From Woeseia sp037968755 (lineage in GTDB: Bacteria; Pseudomonadota; Gammaproteobacteria; Steroidobacterales; Woeseiaceae), in assembly GCA_037968755.1 (NCBI GenBank), contig JBBKWB010000112.1, forward strand, positions 42,887 through 106,886: a stretch of DNA of 64,000 nt. The letters run 5' to 3'. A model generated the notes under the pieces. The model was given only the letters and a program-made list of their open reading frames with translations. It was not told the DNA's origin and did no database searches. The stretch's first letter is position 1. Each line of letters starts with the position of its first letter. A program made the translations under genes and the position numbers. Shown here piece by piece: positions 50,468 through 60,160 of the stretch.

Positions 50468-51334
50468 ATGGATCTGGCCGCCATCAGTATCGCCACCGCC
50501 CTGGCCGCGGCTGGCGCACTCGTTTTCGCGCTACTGTTGCTCGCCAGTCGTACAGCACCTGTGCTGCCGTGGCGACGCTCCGTATTCGCAAGCTCGATGA
50601 CCAATGTGCCGGCACAGGCCTTGCAGCGCCAGTGGCGGGTACTCGGCCAACGCCGTGCACTCTTCCTGTTGCCTATCCTGTTCCTGATTATCTCTGTTGC
50701 TACCTTACTGGTAGCTGAACCGGCAGAACATTTGTTGCAACTGCCGAAATGGCAACAACTCGCGGTGGTGGGCATTGTGCTGCTGGCGGTTGCGGGCGGC
50801 GCATTTCGGGCAATTCAGTTCTCCGTGCAACGGCAGCGATTGTTCCTGAAGATCGACGCCAGCCAGACGATAGGCCACGCGTTGCGACGCATCACTGTCA
50901 ATCTGAACAGGACCTTTCATGACGTGCCGACGGCGTTCGGCACAATCGACCATGTCGTTGTGGGCATTCATGGCATCTATGCGGTGAGGGTTATCGCGAG
51001 ACGCCCAGCCCGTAACAAGAGCCTGCAGCTGGAAGATGACGAACTGGTCTTTGCAGATGGCAAATACCGGGTTTCGCTAAAGAACACACGAAGAATTGCT
51101 GACCGGTTTGCCCGGGAGTGCGCCAAGGTGTTGCACCACGATGTGCACGTCAGGCTGATTATTGCCGTCCCCGGATGGGAAATCGAATCGCAAAGCAACG
51201 ATGATGTACTCGTCACCAACGAACGAAACCTGTCGATGCTAACGGGCTGGAAGGATCAGCGCGACCACCTGATGAACGAAGACGCAGACGCGCTACACCG
51301 TTATCTTGACGAGCGTTGCGCAAGCCCGTCTTGA
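50468..51334 (+). CDS. Membrane protein with NERD-like nuclease-related domain
   Basis: The 288-residue product has three hydrophobic segments (ISIATALAAAGALVFALLLL, LFLLPILFLIISVATLLVAE, LAVVGIVLLAVAGGAFRAIQ) and a C-terminal domain with FGTIDHVVVGIHGIYAVRVI, then VFADGKYRVSLKNTRRIADR and VRLIIAVPGWEIES. The segment TIDHVVVGIHGIYAVRV matches the start of NERD domains, but the nuclease Asp/Glu-x-Lys residues are not evident, so activity is doubtful. It starts after a spacer with no strong promoter. Confidence 0.7.
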   Translation: MDLAAISIATALAAAGALVFALLLLASRTAPVLPWRRSVFASSMTNVPAQALQRQWRVLGQRRALFLLPILFLIISVATLLVAEPAEHLLQLPKWQQLAVVGIVLLAVAGGAFRAIQFSVQRQRLFLKIDASQTIGHALRRITVNLNRTFHDVPTAFGTIDHVVVGIHGIYAVRVIARRPARNKSLQLEDDELVFADGKYRVSLKNTRRIADRFARECAKVLHHDVHVRLIIAVPGWEIESQSNDDVLVTNERNLSMLTGWKDQRDHLMNEDADALHRYLDERCASPS

Positions 51335-51339
51335 GTTAA

Positions 51340-52869
51340 TCAGTTCGCGGCTGGCTGCTCGCTGCCGGCATTTCCATTGGCTTTCTTGCTTGCGCGTTTT
51401 TTTCGAGCGGGCTTCTTCTTGGCACTCGCCTTTGCCGATTTGCTAACTTTGGTCGAGTTGCCGACTGTCGCCGCGTACAATTCATCGAATGACATTTGCA
51501 GGCATTCGCTGTAGAAAGCCGGGTCCGGCATCATATCCCTGTCAGCAACCGCACTGATGGTAATGGTGCCGTTGTAGCTGACCACCGCCTGGAACAGACC
51601 CAGTCCATGAACAACAGGGCCCAGGCCCCAGGTCGCAACCAGTTTCGAACCCATCGAGAACAAGGGAATGTTCACGCCGGGCACATTCGAAATGACGGTG
51701 TTGAAAATCGGTGGCACACGGGAAGACAGCTTGGCATCGGCAGCCATTCTCGCGATCAGTCCGGAAACAGTTGATGGCAAGAATTCTGCTGCGTCTCCGG
51801 CCAGTGTCGGGCCCATGACGTAAGTCAGTTTTTTTGCCTGCTGGCTCTCTTCGCTAACGGCGATCAAGCGTTCCAATGGGTCGGCAATATCACTGCGAAC
51901 AGGCAAGCTCATCGCTGTGACCTGGTTTCCAGCAGTGCCTTGTTGGTCCGGTGAACGCACAGACATCGGCGCCATTGCGACCAGGGTATTCGTCGGCAAT
52001 TCATTGCGTGACTCAAGGTAACGCCGCATCGCACCACCGCATACGCTGACGATCACATCATTTACCGTTGTGCCGGGCTGATCGTTCTTGATTGCCTTGA
52101 TCTGGTCCAGACTGAAAACCCGACCGTCAAATACTCGGTGCGGCGACGCATTGCTGTTAAAGCGAGTCCGCGGCACGCGAACCGGAATTTTTAGTTGCCG
52201 GGTCCAGACACCCGCAGCCACTTTGAACAGGGCCGGCGCCGAACGCTTGATGATCCTGCCGAATTTCATCGGCGCGGCAACACTGCGGGCCAGGCTACGC
52301 GTCAACAGCTCTACGCCGGTCGGAATGCGCTCCGGCTGCCAGTTATTGAGCGGCTCATCAACGTCCGCCTCGGGACTCAGGTCATGAATGGCCTCAGAAA
52401 TTTGCGCACCCGATACGCCGTCGATCGCCGCGTGATGAATCTTGGTGAGCAGCGCAAAGCTGCCCTTCGGCATGCCTTTAACGTTGTCGAGGCCTTCGAT
52501 AACCCAGGCCTCCCACAGCGGCTTGCGCATATCGAGAGGTCGCGAATGAATACGCGCCGTTTCAATACACAGCTGCCGCCAATCGCCCGGGCTCGGTAAC
52601 GCTATGTGCCGGACGTGAAATTCCAGATCGAAGTCCGGATCTTCGATCCAATAAGGGCGATCGAGACTCAATGGAACCTTAACCAGGCGCTGCCGAAACG
52701 CCCGCGCTTTGTGCAATCGTTTGTCGAAGAATTCCAGGATCTGCTTGAACGTAACGTGCCCGTCCGGCGCTGTTGACTGGTCATAGATTGACAAGCTGCC
52801 AATATGCATCGGCGTTGACCCCGTTTCCATGTACAGGAAACTGGAGTCCAGTCCGGTGAGTTGTTGCAT
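51340..52869 (-). CDS. Wax ester synthase / diacylglycerol acyltransferase (WS/DGAT)
   Basis: This 509-residue enzyme of the bacterial WS/DGAT family makes wax esters or triacylglycerol from acyl-CoA. The catalytic HHxxxDG is HHAAIDG at residues 145-151. Other family blocks: LTGLDSSFLYMETGSTPMHI, PLWEAWVIEGL, NDVIVSVCGGAMRRYL and NTVISNVPG. The C-terminus carries an extra Lys/Ala-rich tail (SAKKKPARKKRASKKA). It lies next to an alpha/beta hydrolase on the same strand, a frequent pairing in lipid-storing bacteria. Confidence 0.95.
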   Translation of the reverse strand: MQQLTGLDSSFLYMETGSTPMHIGSLSIYDQSTAPDGHVTFKQILEFFDKRLHKARAFRQRLVKVPLSLDRPYWIEDPDFDLEFHVRHIALPSPGDWRQLCIETARIHSRPLDMRKPLWEAWVIEGLDNVKGMPKGSFALLTKIHHAAIDGVSGAQISEAIHDLSPEADVDEPLNNWQPERIPTGVELLTRSLARSVAAPMKFGRIIKRSAPALFKVAAGVWTRQLKIPVRVPRTRFNSNASPHRVFDGRVFSLDQIKAIKNDQPGTTVNDVIVSVCGGAMRRYLESRNELPTNTLVAMAPMSVRSPDQQGTAGNQVTAMSLPVRSDIADPLERLIAVSEESQQAKKLTYVMGPTLAGDAAEFLPSTVSGLIARMAADAKLSSRVPPIFNTVISNVPGVNIPLFSMGSKLVATWGLGPVVHGLGLFQAVVSYNGTITISAVADRDMMPDPAFYSECLQMSFDELYAATVGNSTKVSKSAKASAKKKPARKKRASKKANGNAGSEQPAAN

Positions 52870-52916
52870 CCGATTGTCCTTAGCGGTTCCGCGCCTGTTA
52901 CGACGACGGCTTTGAA

Positions 52917-53717
52917 TCAGTGAAAGAACAGGCGCCTGAAACCACTGCTATCGAATGGCTTCCAACTGCCTTCAGCCTGCCGCAACCTGTCCGCTATTGC
53001 GTACAGTACGGCCGGATTAAATCCCATACCAAGATGGCTGGTGCTGACGCCAATACTCTCGACCATTTCACAGGTCGGTAGCTGGGCGATCTTCCACGAC
53101 ACAACCGCATCTGATTTGCTGTAGATCGCTGTTGTCGGGACGCCATCAATTGGCATTCGCAATTTTGCAACGCGGCGGCGAATTTGCTCGTCCGTCACAC
53201 GCATACCCGAGATAAACTCATAAAACCGCCAGACATTGGTTCCCTTTGGGTCGCCCAGCGGGCTGCCCAAGGTAACAATGTTGCGCACCATCTCTGGATT
53301 GCGACGCGCCGTTTCCCGAGCCAGAAGGCCACCCAGGCTCCAGCCGACCAGGCTGACTTTGCGCCCGGACGCTTTGTACAAACTGTGTAGCCGTGCATCC
53401 AGCGCGCCTTCGAGATCGCCGCCCTGCATGATGCCGAAATTTCGTCCGAGATCCCAACGATGCGCATCGTAACCCCAGTCACGCAGATAACGGCGAATAA
53501 CCCGGGTTGAGCGATCAGAGGCCATAAATCCCGGCACGGTCATGACCGTATGTCCGTCGCCTTCTTCAAGATTGCTCAGAAACCGGCCTGTCGGCCACAA
53601 AGCGCTTGCCTCGGTGAGTGCGCGCGGTGCTTCGAGTAACGCCAGCAACAACGGCGGCGGGGCCACCGCCAGGCCGTCGGGCTTAATCGCATCAGGCTGC
53701 CGCCGTTTGGTTACCAC
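52917..53717 (-). CDS. Alpha/beta hydrolase (lipase-like)
   Basis: This 266-residue hydrolase has the nucleophile elbow VGWSLGGLLARETARRNPE and the preceding VMTVPGFMASDRSTRVIRRY, typical of triacylglycerol lipase-like proteins. A catalytic aspartate is likely in IYSKSDAVVSW and the histidine in GVSTSHLGMGFNP. No signal peptide is visible. Its position upstream of the WS/DGAT gene, 47 bp apart, suggests a role in neutral-lipid turnover. Confidence 0.87.
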   Translation of the reverse strand: MVTKRRQPDAIKPDGLAVAPPPLLLALLEAPRALTEASALWPTGRFLSNLEEGDGHTVMTVPGFMASDRSTRVIRRYLRDWGYDAHRWDLGRNFGIMQGGDLEGALDARLHSLYKASGRKVSLVGWSLGGLLARETARRNPEMVRNIVTLGSPLGDPKGTNVWRFYEFISGMRVTDEQIRRRVAKLRMPIDGVPTTAIYSKSDAVVSWKIAQLPTCEMVESIGVSTSHLGMGFNPAVLYAIADRLRQAEGSWKPFDSSGFRRLFFH

Positions 53718-53805
53718 GCGCTAATTCTACCTCACTGTCCAGGCATTCGGCGTGTCACGTACGTGACTTACAAGAAAAGGACCGTATATGGCTTGTCGGG
53801 ATCGC

Positions 53806-54342
53806 TCAGGATGCGGCGTCCTCGGCACGCTGCAATTGAGCACTGGCATCGCGAAACTGCTCCCCTGCCCGCCGCAGGTAGTCGCTTGCCTCCTGGTCGT
53901 AGCCATCGGCCGAGGCAGACCAGACCCGGTTCACATAACGCTCACCAGCCGCGAATTCGCTCATGATATCCGCGTAGGTTTGCAGGTTGAACAAGTGGAT
54001 CAGGCTTTCGCGGGCGTCGGCGAAACGCTGTAAGTCGACACGCAGGCGATCATCGATTGCGTCACGCAATGCAGCACCATCTTCTGCGCCGCGGGCGATC
54101 AACTCATCCAGCAACGTAACAATATTGTGCAGGGAATCTGACAACTCGGCGCGATTACCGGTTAAAACCGCCTCAGACCTTGCGGCACCGCGGGTCTGGC
54201 GCTTGATCATGATAACGCCGATCAAGGCGATCACTGCTGACGGCCAGAACAGGCCCCAGTTAGTGCTCTGGGTATCCAGCGCCGTTGCAAAGGCGCCGCC
54301 AAGAAAGCCGGCAATCAACAACAAGTAGCCGCCGAGAATCAT
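53806..54342 (-). CDS. Small membrane protein with helical cytoplasmic domain
   Basis: The 178-residue product has two membrane helices at the N-terminus (GGYLLLIAGFLGGAFATAL and FWPSAVIALIGVIMI), followed by about 130 residues of charged helices (LSDSLHNIVTLLDELIARGA, YLRRAGEQFRDASAQLQRAE). No family was recognised. It lies between the hydrolase and the OPT transporter on the same strand, 45 bp after the latter, so it may belong to its operon. Confidence 0.7.
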   Translation of the reverse strand: MILGGYLLLIAGFLGGAFATALDTQSTNWGLFWPSAVIALIGVIMIKRQTRGAARSEAVLTGNRAELSDSLHNIVTLLDELIARGAEDGAALRDAIDDRLRVDLQRFADARESLIHLFNLQTYADIMSEFAAGERYVNRVWSASADGYDQEASDYLRRAGEQFRDASAQLQRAEDAAS

Positions 54343-54387
54343 GTCTTGTCACCAAACGTCACGACTCGTTTCATACATCTACTCCAC

Positions 54388-56109
54388 TCAACTGGCGGAA
54401 AGAACATATTTGATTGCATAGCCCACTCCTACCAGCGCCTCACCAACAATCAGTCCGGCCGCGATCGGTATGCCAACGTTTTCACTCCAGGATTTGCCCC
54501 GAAAGCGGTCTGTCAGTTCCCGTGCGAGTGTGCCGAGCGAATACGTCAGTACGATGTTGAATGGCAGATAGAAACCAAGTCCGACTGTAATACCCAGACC
54601 GCCAATGACCGCCGACAGCAAGCCACCGAGCATGGCGCCAGCCAGGTATTTTTCGGTTGGGACGTCACCGCCCATGATGCCCTCAACCATGCTCGCAAGC
54701 GCCTGCCCCTGCGGTGCCGGCAAACGGTCGCTGCCCAGCGTGAACGCTTCATGCAACACAAAAATAACGCCAATGACGACGATCGGACCGAGCCAGGCAC
54801 CGATAAACTGACCGAACTGTTGCATGCGCGGCGTTGCACCAACGAGGTAGCCGGTTTTTAAATCAAGCATGAGATCTGTCGCCTGCGACATCGCAACACA
54901 GGTGGCCGCACCAACCGTGATGGCCGCGACGATGGAATCGCCACGCTCCATGCCATGCGTCAGAATGATCAGCAAGGTAATGCCGATCAAAGTCATGCCG
55001 GACAGCGGCGACCAGTTCGTGCGGCCAATTGCTTCCGACAAGATAATCCCGGACATCCAGATCCAAAGCGTGCCGAGCAATGCCATACCAATGCCACGCA
55101 ACAAGCCGACTGACTCGACAGCGGTAACGGAAATAAAGGTCAAAACCAATGCCGAACCGATGATGCCAACGTACAAGAGCTTGATCGGCATTTCGTCTGC
55201 GGCAGCCGCACTTTTTACCGCCGATGACTGCTGCATTGAACGCACTGCGCTAATGATCAGGGGGAATGCCAGCGCTACGCCCATTATCGCGCCACCGATC
55301 AACATGCCTATGCCCAGTGGTCGGTACAGCAACAAGCGTAACTGGTTCGGGTCGCTGATAGCCGCACCCAGTTCATTCAGCGGAAAGCTACCGGTCGCCG
55401 ACAACATGGGTGACAGGAACCAGTAGGCGACATAGCCACCGATGATAAACGCGACGCCACCGCGCCCGGCAATGAAACCAGTGCCGATAGTCAGCAAGGA
55501 CAGGTACCAGATGCCATTCATGTAGCCCGGCATGCCGATAAGCGAGCCGAAATCCCAGTTCGAAACGCCGGTCCACTGCGAGGCGATGTGAACGCCCGCG
55601 CTGACGCCAGCGGCGCCCAACAGAATAATGGCTTTGCGTACGCCCGCTCCCGGCGATTTCAATATCGTCGCAACAGCGACACCGCCGGGGTAAGTCAGGC
55701 GCTCGAAATCGATCATGTGTTTGCGTAGCGGAATGATAAAAGCGATGCCGAGAAACGCGCCGGCAATGCAACCGAAGGTCAGCAGTACCGGATCAAAGCG
55801 GTCGCCGTAGCCAAGAATAAAAATCGCGGGCACAGAAAACATCATGCCGGACGACGCGCCGTTCACGCCGCTGGCAATAGTTTGCACTATGTTGTTTTCA
55901 ACTATGCTCTTGCGTCGCAGGATGCCGCGCAAGATACCGAAGCCGAGAATGGCCGCGAGTTCCGAGCCTTCAATTGAGAAGCCCAGAATAAGCGCTGCAT
56001 AGCCAATCGAGATAGCAATGATGACGCCGAGAAACCAACCCACTATTACGGCCGGCCAGGTCAGCTCAGGATAGACCCTCTGCGGCACAGCGCCCGGTAC
56101 TGCCGTCAT
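54388..56109 (-). CDS. OPT-family oligopeptide/metal-chelate transporter
   Basis: This 573-residue carrier has about 14 helices and OPT-family blocks: PELTWPAVIVGWFLGVIIAI, FIIPLRKHMIDFERLTYPGG, QATDLMLDLKTGYLVGATPR and IPIAAGLIVGEALVGVG. Family members import peptides or metal-siderophore complexes by proton coupling. The substrate cannot be told from sequence. Confidence 0.93.
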   Translation of the reverse strand: MTAVPGAVPQRVYPELTWPAVIVGWFLGVIIAISIGYAALILGFSIEGSELAAILGFGILRGILRRKSIVENNIVQTIASGVNGASSGMMFSVPAIFILGYGDRFDPVLLTFGCIAGAFLGIAFIIPLRKHMIDFERLTYPGGVAVATILKSPGAGVRKAIILLGAAGVSAGVHIASQWTGVSNWDFGSLIGMPGYMNGIWYLSLLTIGTGFIAGRGGVAFIIGGYVAYWFLSPMLSATGSFPLNELGAAISDPNQLRLLLYRPLGIGMLIGGAIMGVALAFPLIISAVRSMQQSSAVKSAAAADEMPIKLLYVGIIGSALVLTFISVTAVESVGLLRGIGMALLGTLWIWMSGIILSEAIGRTNWSPLSGMTLIGITLLIILTHGMERGDSIVAAITVGAATCVAMSQATDLMLDLKTGYLVGATPRMQQFGQFIGAWLGPIVVIGVIFVLHEAFTLGSDRLPAPQGQALASMVEGIMGGDVPTEKYLAGAMLGGLLSAVIGGLGITVGLGFYLPFNIVLTYSLGTLARELTDRFRGKSWSENVGIPIAAGLIVGEALVGVGYAIKYVLSAS

Positions 56110-56201
56110 GCATACCCCCCACTACGATCACCGGCGACCTTTGGTCGCCGCGGCGGATCGCCCAATACCCGGACGAACGCCTTATTATGCGCGAAAGACT
56201 A

Positions 56202-57290
56202 TCACAACATCTCGAGTCTCGCCGCCAGTCGATCGTGCTCAAGCACGTCCAGCAAGTCGTCGCCAAGCTCCCGGCACGCGGCCACCGCCTGGCGCCAGTT
56301 TTTCTCCCGAACCTCGGGCGTAAAGTTTATGAAATCGTAACGATCCGGCACCTTACCGTTCGGCAGTTTCGCAATGAATTCCGGCGAAGGACAAATCAAT
56401 ACGGTGCGGTCGAGCGCCTCTGGACTGTGCCGCCGATACGGCAGACGCTTGTCAAACCATCCCGGTATCAAGCGACCAAAGAAGTGCGGGAACAAGGTAA
56501 GCCGATCCGGATCACTAAGTGGTAGATCGAGATGGTAGTCAATCACGCCGCCATCTCGATACGTGCCCGACGGAGCGTCCGGAATATTGGTGACGCCGTT
56601 AAGTACCAATGGAATTGCGCCGGACGCCAATACCGCTTTCGGCAAATTAGCTGCCGTTAGCGGCACATGCTGCAGCGGAAAACCCGTCGCATTGTAGAAC
56701 GGCGGCAAATCGCGCTGATCGAAAAACAACGCCCGAGAGAAAAAACGGCCGAGCAAGCGGCGGCTCACCACGTTGCTGGCTGCCGCCAACAACATGCCAC
56801 TCGCCAACAACCAGCGGCTGTCGCTCGCTGTCAGCCGGCCGCATAGCACTGTCATTATGTGTAGTCGGCAGTATGGGTTTGCCAGCGCTTCCGCCGCGCC
56901 GTTCGGCCCCAGCATCTCGTCAAGAATTTCGACGCTCTTGCGAGTGATCTCGTTCGTGTCAGGTTTTTCGGAATACGTCTGCGCAAGGTATGCGCGTTCA
57001 AAGCGTTCGATGGCCGCCAGTGGCTCTGTCTGCGCGTAACAGGCAAAGCGCCAGGCGCCAATTGAGGAGCCGACGAGATGTACGGGACCGGCGAGCGCGG
57101 GTAGCACGCGCTCAACAATGACCCGGTCCAGCTGACTCAATACCAGCCATTTCGCGCCGCCAGATGCGCCTGCCAGGGTCCCTACCCGTTCGACCGCAAA
57201 ACCGTGTTTTTTGATATCAGCATACGCGGCGGGTCCCGCCTTGAATTGAAGAGCGCCACTACTGGCTTGCAATTTTCCGTTCCCGATCAA
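56202..57290 (-). CDS. Patatin-like phospholipase
   Basis: The 362-residue enzyme has the patatin glycine-rich oxyanion element GASGGAKWLVLSQ, the nucleophile GSSIGAWRF and the aspartate of the dyad in YRDGGVIDYHL. It should hydrolyse acyl esters of lipids. The start at TTG 57290 lacks a clear ribosome site and could be several codons downstream. It is close to the WS/DGAT and hydrolase genes, in the same direction. Confidence 0.88.
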   Translation of the reverse strand: MIGNGKLQASSGALQFKAGPAAYADIKKHGFAVERVGTLAGASGGAKWLVLSQLDRVIVERVLPALAGPVHLVGSSIGAWRFACYAQTEPLAAIERFERAYLAQTYSEKPDTNEITRKSVEILDEMLGPNGAAEALANPYCRLHIMTVLCGRLTASDSRWLLASGMLLAAASNVVSRRLLGRFFSRALFFDQRDLPPFYNATGFPLQHVPLTAANLPKAVLASGAIPLVLNGVTNIPDAPSGTYRDGGVIDYHLDLPLSDPDRLTLFPHFFGRLIPGWFDKRLPYRRHSPEALDRTVLICPSPEFIAKLPNGKVPDRYDFINFTPEVREKNWRQAVAACRELGDDLLDVLEHDRLAARLEML

Positions 57291-57418
57291 TAAGTTTGTG
57301 TCGCTTGATTCTGCCGCACCTTGGCCTCTACGTCAGCAAAATAACGGAACCTTAGCGGCGCGCGATGGCTCGAATGACCGTGTAAAATGCTTTTCTTGCC
57401 GTTGGGAACAGGTACAGA

Positions 57419-60160
57419 ATGAAGAACCTCCTCGCCATCGCGTCGGTAATTGCCTGCGCTGCCTTAGTCCCGCGATGGGCCGCCGCACACGGCGACACGA
57501 CGATTCCCCTGCACGTTGCGAGTGACGGCGTGGATATCGGCGTCTGTGACGATCCCGCGTCGCCTTGCGGGTCGATCGGCTACGCCTTGCGCCAGGCCGG
57601 TAAAGGCTCACAAATTCGGATCGCGGCAGGCAATTATTCCGTAAGCAATGCGGAAGACCTGTTCATGCTGGTCAGCGGTATCGTCAATGTCAGCGGTGGC
57701 TACAATCGCCAGTTCTCCGCGGCAACCTCGGGAACAACTGTCCTGACCGGGGTACCGTCTGAATTCCGGCAAATGCTCGTAGCACGTGGCTTCGATACGA
57801 TCGCCGACAGCAAAGGCAGCAGCGGCCCTGCTGCCGATGAGGCGAATAAATTACTGGCGCTACACCGGAAACTGCAAACTGGCGCAGCAAGTGGTCCCTG
57901 CGTAAACGGTTCGACTGGCAGTCTCGATTGCGACAGCGTCGATCTGCTCGCGCACATTGCGTTAGACCAAGTGAGCGCTGGCCCGAGTGGCGGCAACGAT
58001 ATCTGGGGTTTTACTGATCTCAACAGCGGTAGGGAGTACGTGGTCGCCGGGTTTAATATCGGCACCGGCGTATTTGATATCAGCGACCCCGAGGCACCAC
58101 GCGAGGTTGGTTTTATTGATGGCCAGAACGCGTCCTGGCGGGATCTCAAAGTGTACCAGCACTACGATGCGAACCTGGCGCGCTGGAAAGCGTACGCCTA
58201 CGTGACGACGGACGGTTCGAGTGACGGTTTGTTCGTCATAGATCTTACCGACCTGCCACACAGCATTAGTCGTATTCCGTATTCAAGCGAGTTCAGTCGC
58301 GCACACAATGTATACGGCACCAGTGCAGACTTCAGCACCGGCATTCCGCTGACCGCGAATCCTAATCTGATCGTTGCCGGCTCGAATATCGGAATCGGCC
58401 AGTATCGCGCTTATTCCCTTACCAACCCGGAATCGCCGGCATTCGTACCCGGAAGTTCAGTGCCGGATATTCTCTCGGGTACGGACACCAGCTACATGCA
58501 CGATGCGGCGTCCGTATTAATAACGGATACACGCAAAGACACACAATGCGTTAACGCAGGCGTCTATTGCGAACTGTTGTTCGACTTCAACGAAGAAAAT
58601 ATCGAAATCTGGGACATCACTGATGCCAGTGACCCGCAGCGACTGAACCCGGCGCGCCAGGAATACTCAAACCGCGGCTATGTGCACTCCGGCTGGTTGA
58701 GTGAAGACCGCCAGTATATGTTTGCGCACGACGAACTTGACGAACAACGGTTCGGATTGAACACCACCTTGCGAGTGTTCTCCCTGGCCGACCTCACGGC
58801 GCCTGCCCTGGTCGGTAGCTGGGTCGGGCCTACCAATGCCATCGATCACAACGGCTTTGTCCGTGGCAACCGCTATTACATGTCCAATTACAGTCGCGGC
58901 CTCACAATCCTGGACATCAGCAACCCGATAGCCCCTACCTTGGCAGGACGAATCGATACCTATCCGTTCTCCGAGCAACAGGGCTTCGTCGGTGCCTGGG
59001 GCGTTTATCCATTCTTTCCTAGCGGCACGATTGCAGTCAGTGACATGAACAGCGGTGTCTACCTGATGCGCGACCGCAGCCGTGACGATACAAACGGCGG
59101 TCTGCTCGCGCTCGGCAGCCCGTCATACAGTATTGAAGAAGGACAGACCGGCAGCATTGAAATCACTCGCGGCGGAAGTGCTGCCGGCACGGCAGGAGTC
59201 ACCGTTGAAATCGTACATGCGACAGCCGATGCAGCTGACTATGTACTCGGCAGCAATACCGTCAGCTGGGCTGATGGCGACAACACTCCTCGCAACATCA
59301 GCCTGAGCGGTGTTGCGGATGGCAGCGATGAGGGACTTGAGTTCGTATTGATACGTTTGGTTAGTCCGACAGGCAATGCGGTTCTTGATGACCGTAGTAC
59401 CAGTCACGTATTTATCAATGACCCGTCGGCACCTCCGGCCGTGCAGTTCTTTGACGGCGATGTCAGCACGACTGAGCGCGGCTTCGGCAAGGCCGTTGTG
59501 CTGCTACAGCGGCTTGGCGATGTTGCCGCAGCGGCCAGTGTCGACTTTTCCATTGGCGCTGCGAGCGCGACTGCCGGCGACGATTTTAGCGGAGCGACTA
59601 CTGGCACTGTCAGCTGGGCTGCTGGCGACGGTCGCCCGCAAGCTATCGAATTTGATATCACTGCAGATGCTATTGCGGAAGGCGATGAATTTTTTGACGT
59701 CGTGTTAGCGAATGCCAGCGGTGCGAGCATCAGTGGTGTAGCCACAGCGCGAGTAACCATAGTCGAAGCGGTTAACGTTGCGCCAAACGCGCTGTTAAGC
59801 AGCAGCATTACCGTGCAGGAAAATCGCTCGGTCACACTGGATGGCAGTCAATCGAACGACCCGAACGGCGACCCGCTGACTTTTAGCTGGTCGCAAACTG
59901 CCGGGCCGGTTGTTTCCCTAAGCAATACCGGCAGCAACGCACAATTCACAGCGCCCTCTGTTAATTCAGACACGTTGCTGCAATTTCAACTTGTGGTGGC
60001 GGACCCGGGCGGGCTGACTGACAGCGCCGTAATTGCCGTAACCGTAACGAACACCGCCGCCTCAGGTGGTGGCGGCGGTGGCTCGATGGGTCTGTTTGCG
60101 CTACTGCTGCTAGCGCTGGGCATTGCCCGTCGCCGGCTTATTCGAACGGATGCCGTTTGA
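57419..60160 (+). CDS. Choice-of-anchor B surface protein with Calx-beta domains and GlyGly-CTERM tail
   Basis: This 913-residue exported protein starts with a signal peptide (MKNLLAIASVIACAALVPRW). Its N-terminal half matches the choice-of-anchor B family: NDIWGFTDLNSGREYVVAGF, FDISDPEAPREVGFID, SGWLSEDRQYMFAHDE. Two Calx-beta-like domains (about 550-775) and one PKD/Ig-like domain (775-880) follow. The end GGGGGGSMGLFALLLLALGI plus ARRR is a GlyGly-CTERM sorting signal, normally processed by rhombosortase and linked to type II export. Its stop codon lies inside purA, giving a 23-bp convergent overlap. Confidence 0.92.
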   Translation: MKNLLAIASVIACAALVPRWAAAHGDTTIPLHVASDGVDIGVCDDPASPCGSIGYALRQAGKGSQIRIAAGNYSVSNAEDLFMLVSGIVNVSGGYNRQFSAATSGTTVLTGVPSEFRQMLVARGFDTIADSKGSSGPAADEANKLLALHRKLQTGAASGPCVNGSTGSLDCDSVDLLAHIALDQVSAGPSGGNDIWGFTDLNSGREYVVAGFNIGTGVFDISDPEAPREVGFIDGQNASWRDLKVYQHYDANLARWKAYAYVTTDGSSDGLFVIDLTDLPHSISRIPYSSEFSRAHNVYGTSADFSTGIPLTANPNLIVAGSNIGIGQYRAYSLTNPESPAFVPGSSVPDILSGTDTSYMHDAASVLITDTRKDTQCVNAGVYCELLFDFNEENIEIWDITDASDPQRLNPARQEYSNRGYVHSGWLSEDRQYMFAHDELDEQRFGLNTTLRVFSLADLTAPALVGSWVGPTNAIDHNGFVRGNRYYMSNYSRGLTILDISNPIAPTLAGRIDTYPFSEQQGFVGAWGVYPFFPSGTIAVSDMNSGVYLMRDRSRDDTNGGLLALGSPSYSIEEGQTGSIEITRGGSAAGTAGVTVEIVHATADAADYVLGSNTVSWADGDNTPRNISLSGVADGSDEGLEFVLIRLVSPTGNAVLDDRSTSHVFINDPSAPPAVQFFDGDVSTTERGFGKAVVLLQRLGDVAAAASVDFSIGAASATAGDDFSGATTGTVSWAAGDGRPQAIEFDITADAIAEGDEFFDVVLANASGASISGVATARVTIVEAVNVAPNALLSSSITVQENRSVTLDGSQSNDPNGDPLTFSWSQTAGPVVSLSNTGSNAQFTAPSVNSDTLLQFQLVVADPGGLTDSAVIAVTVTNTAASGGGGGGSMGLFALLLLALGIARRRLIRTDAV

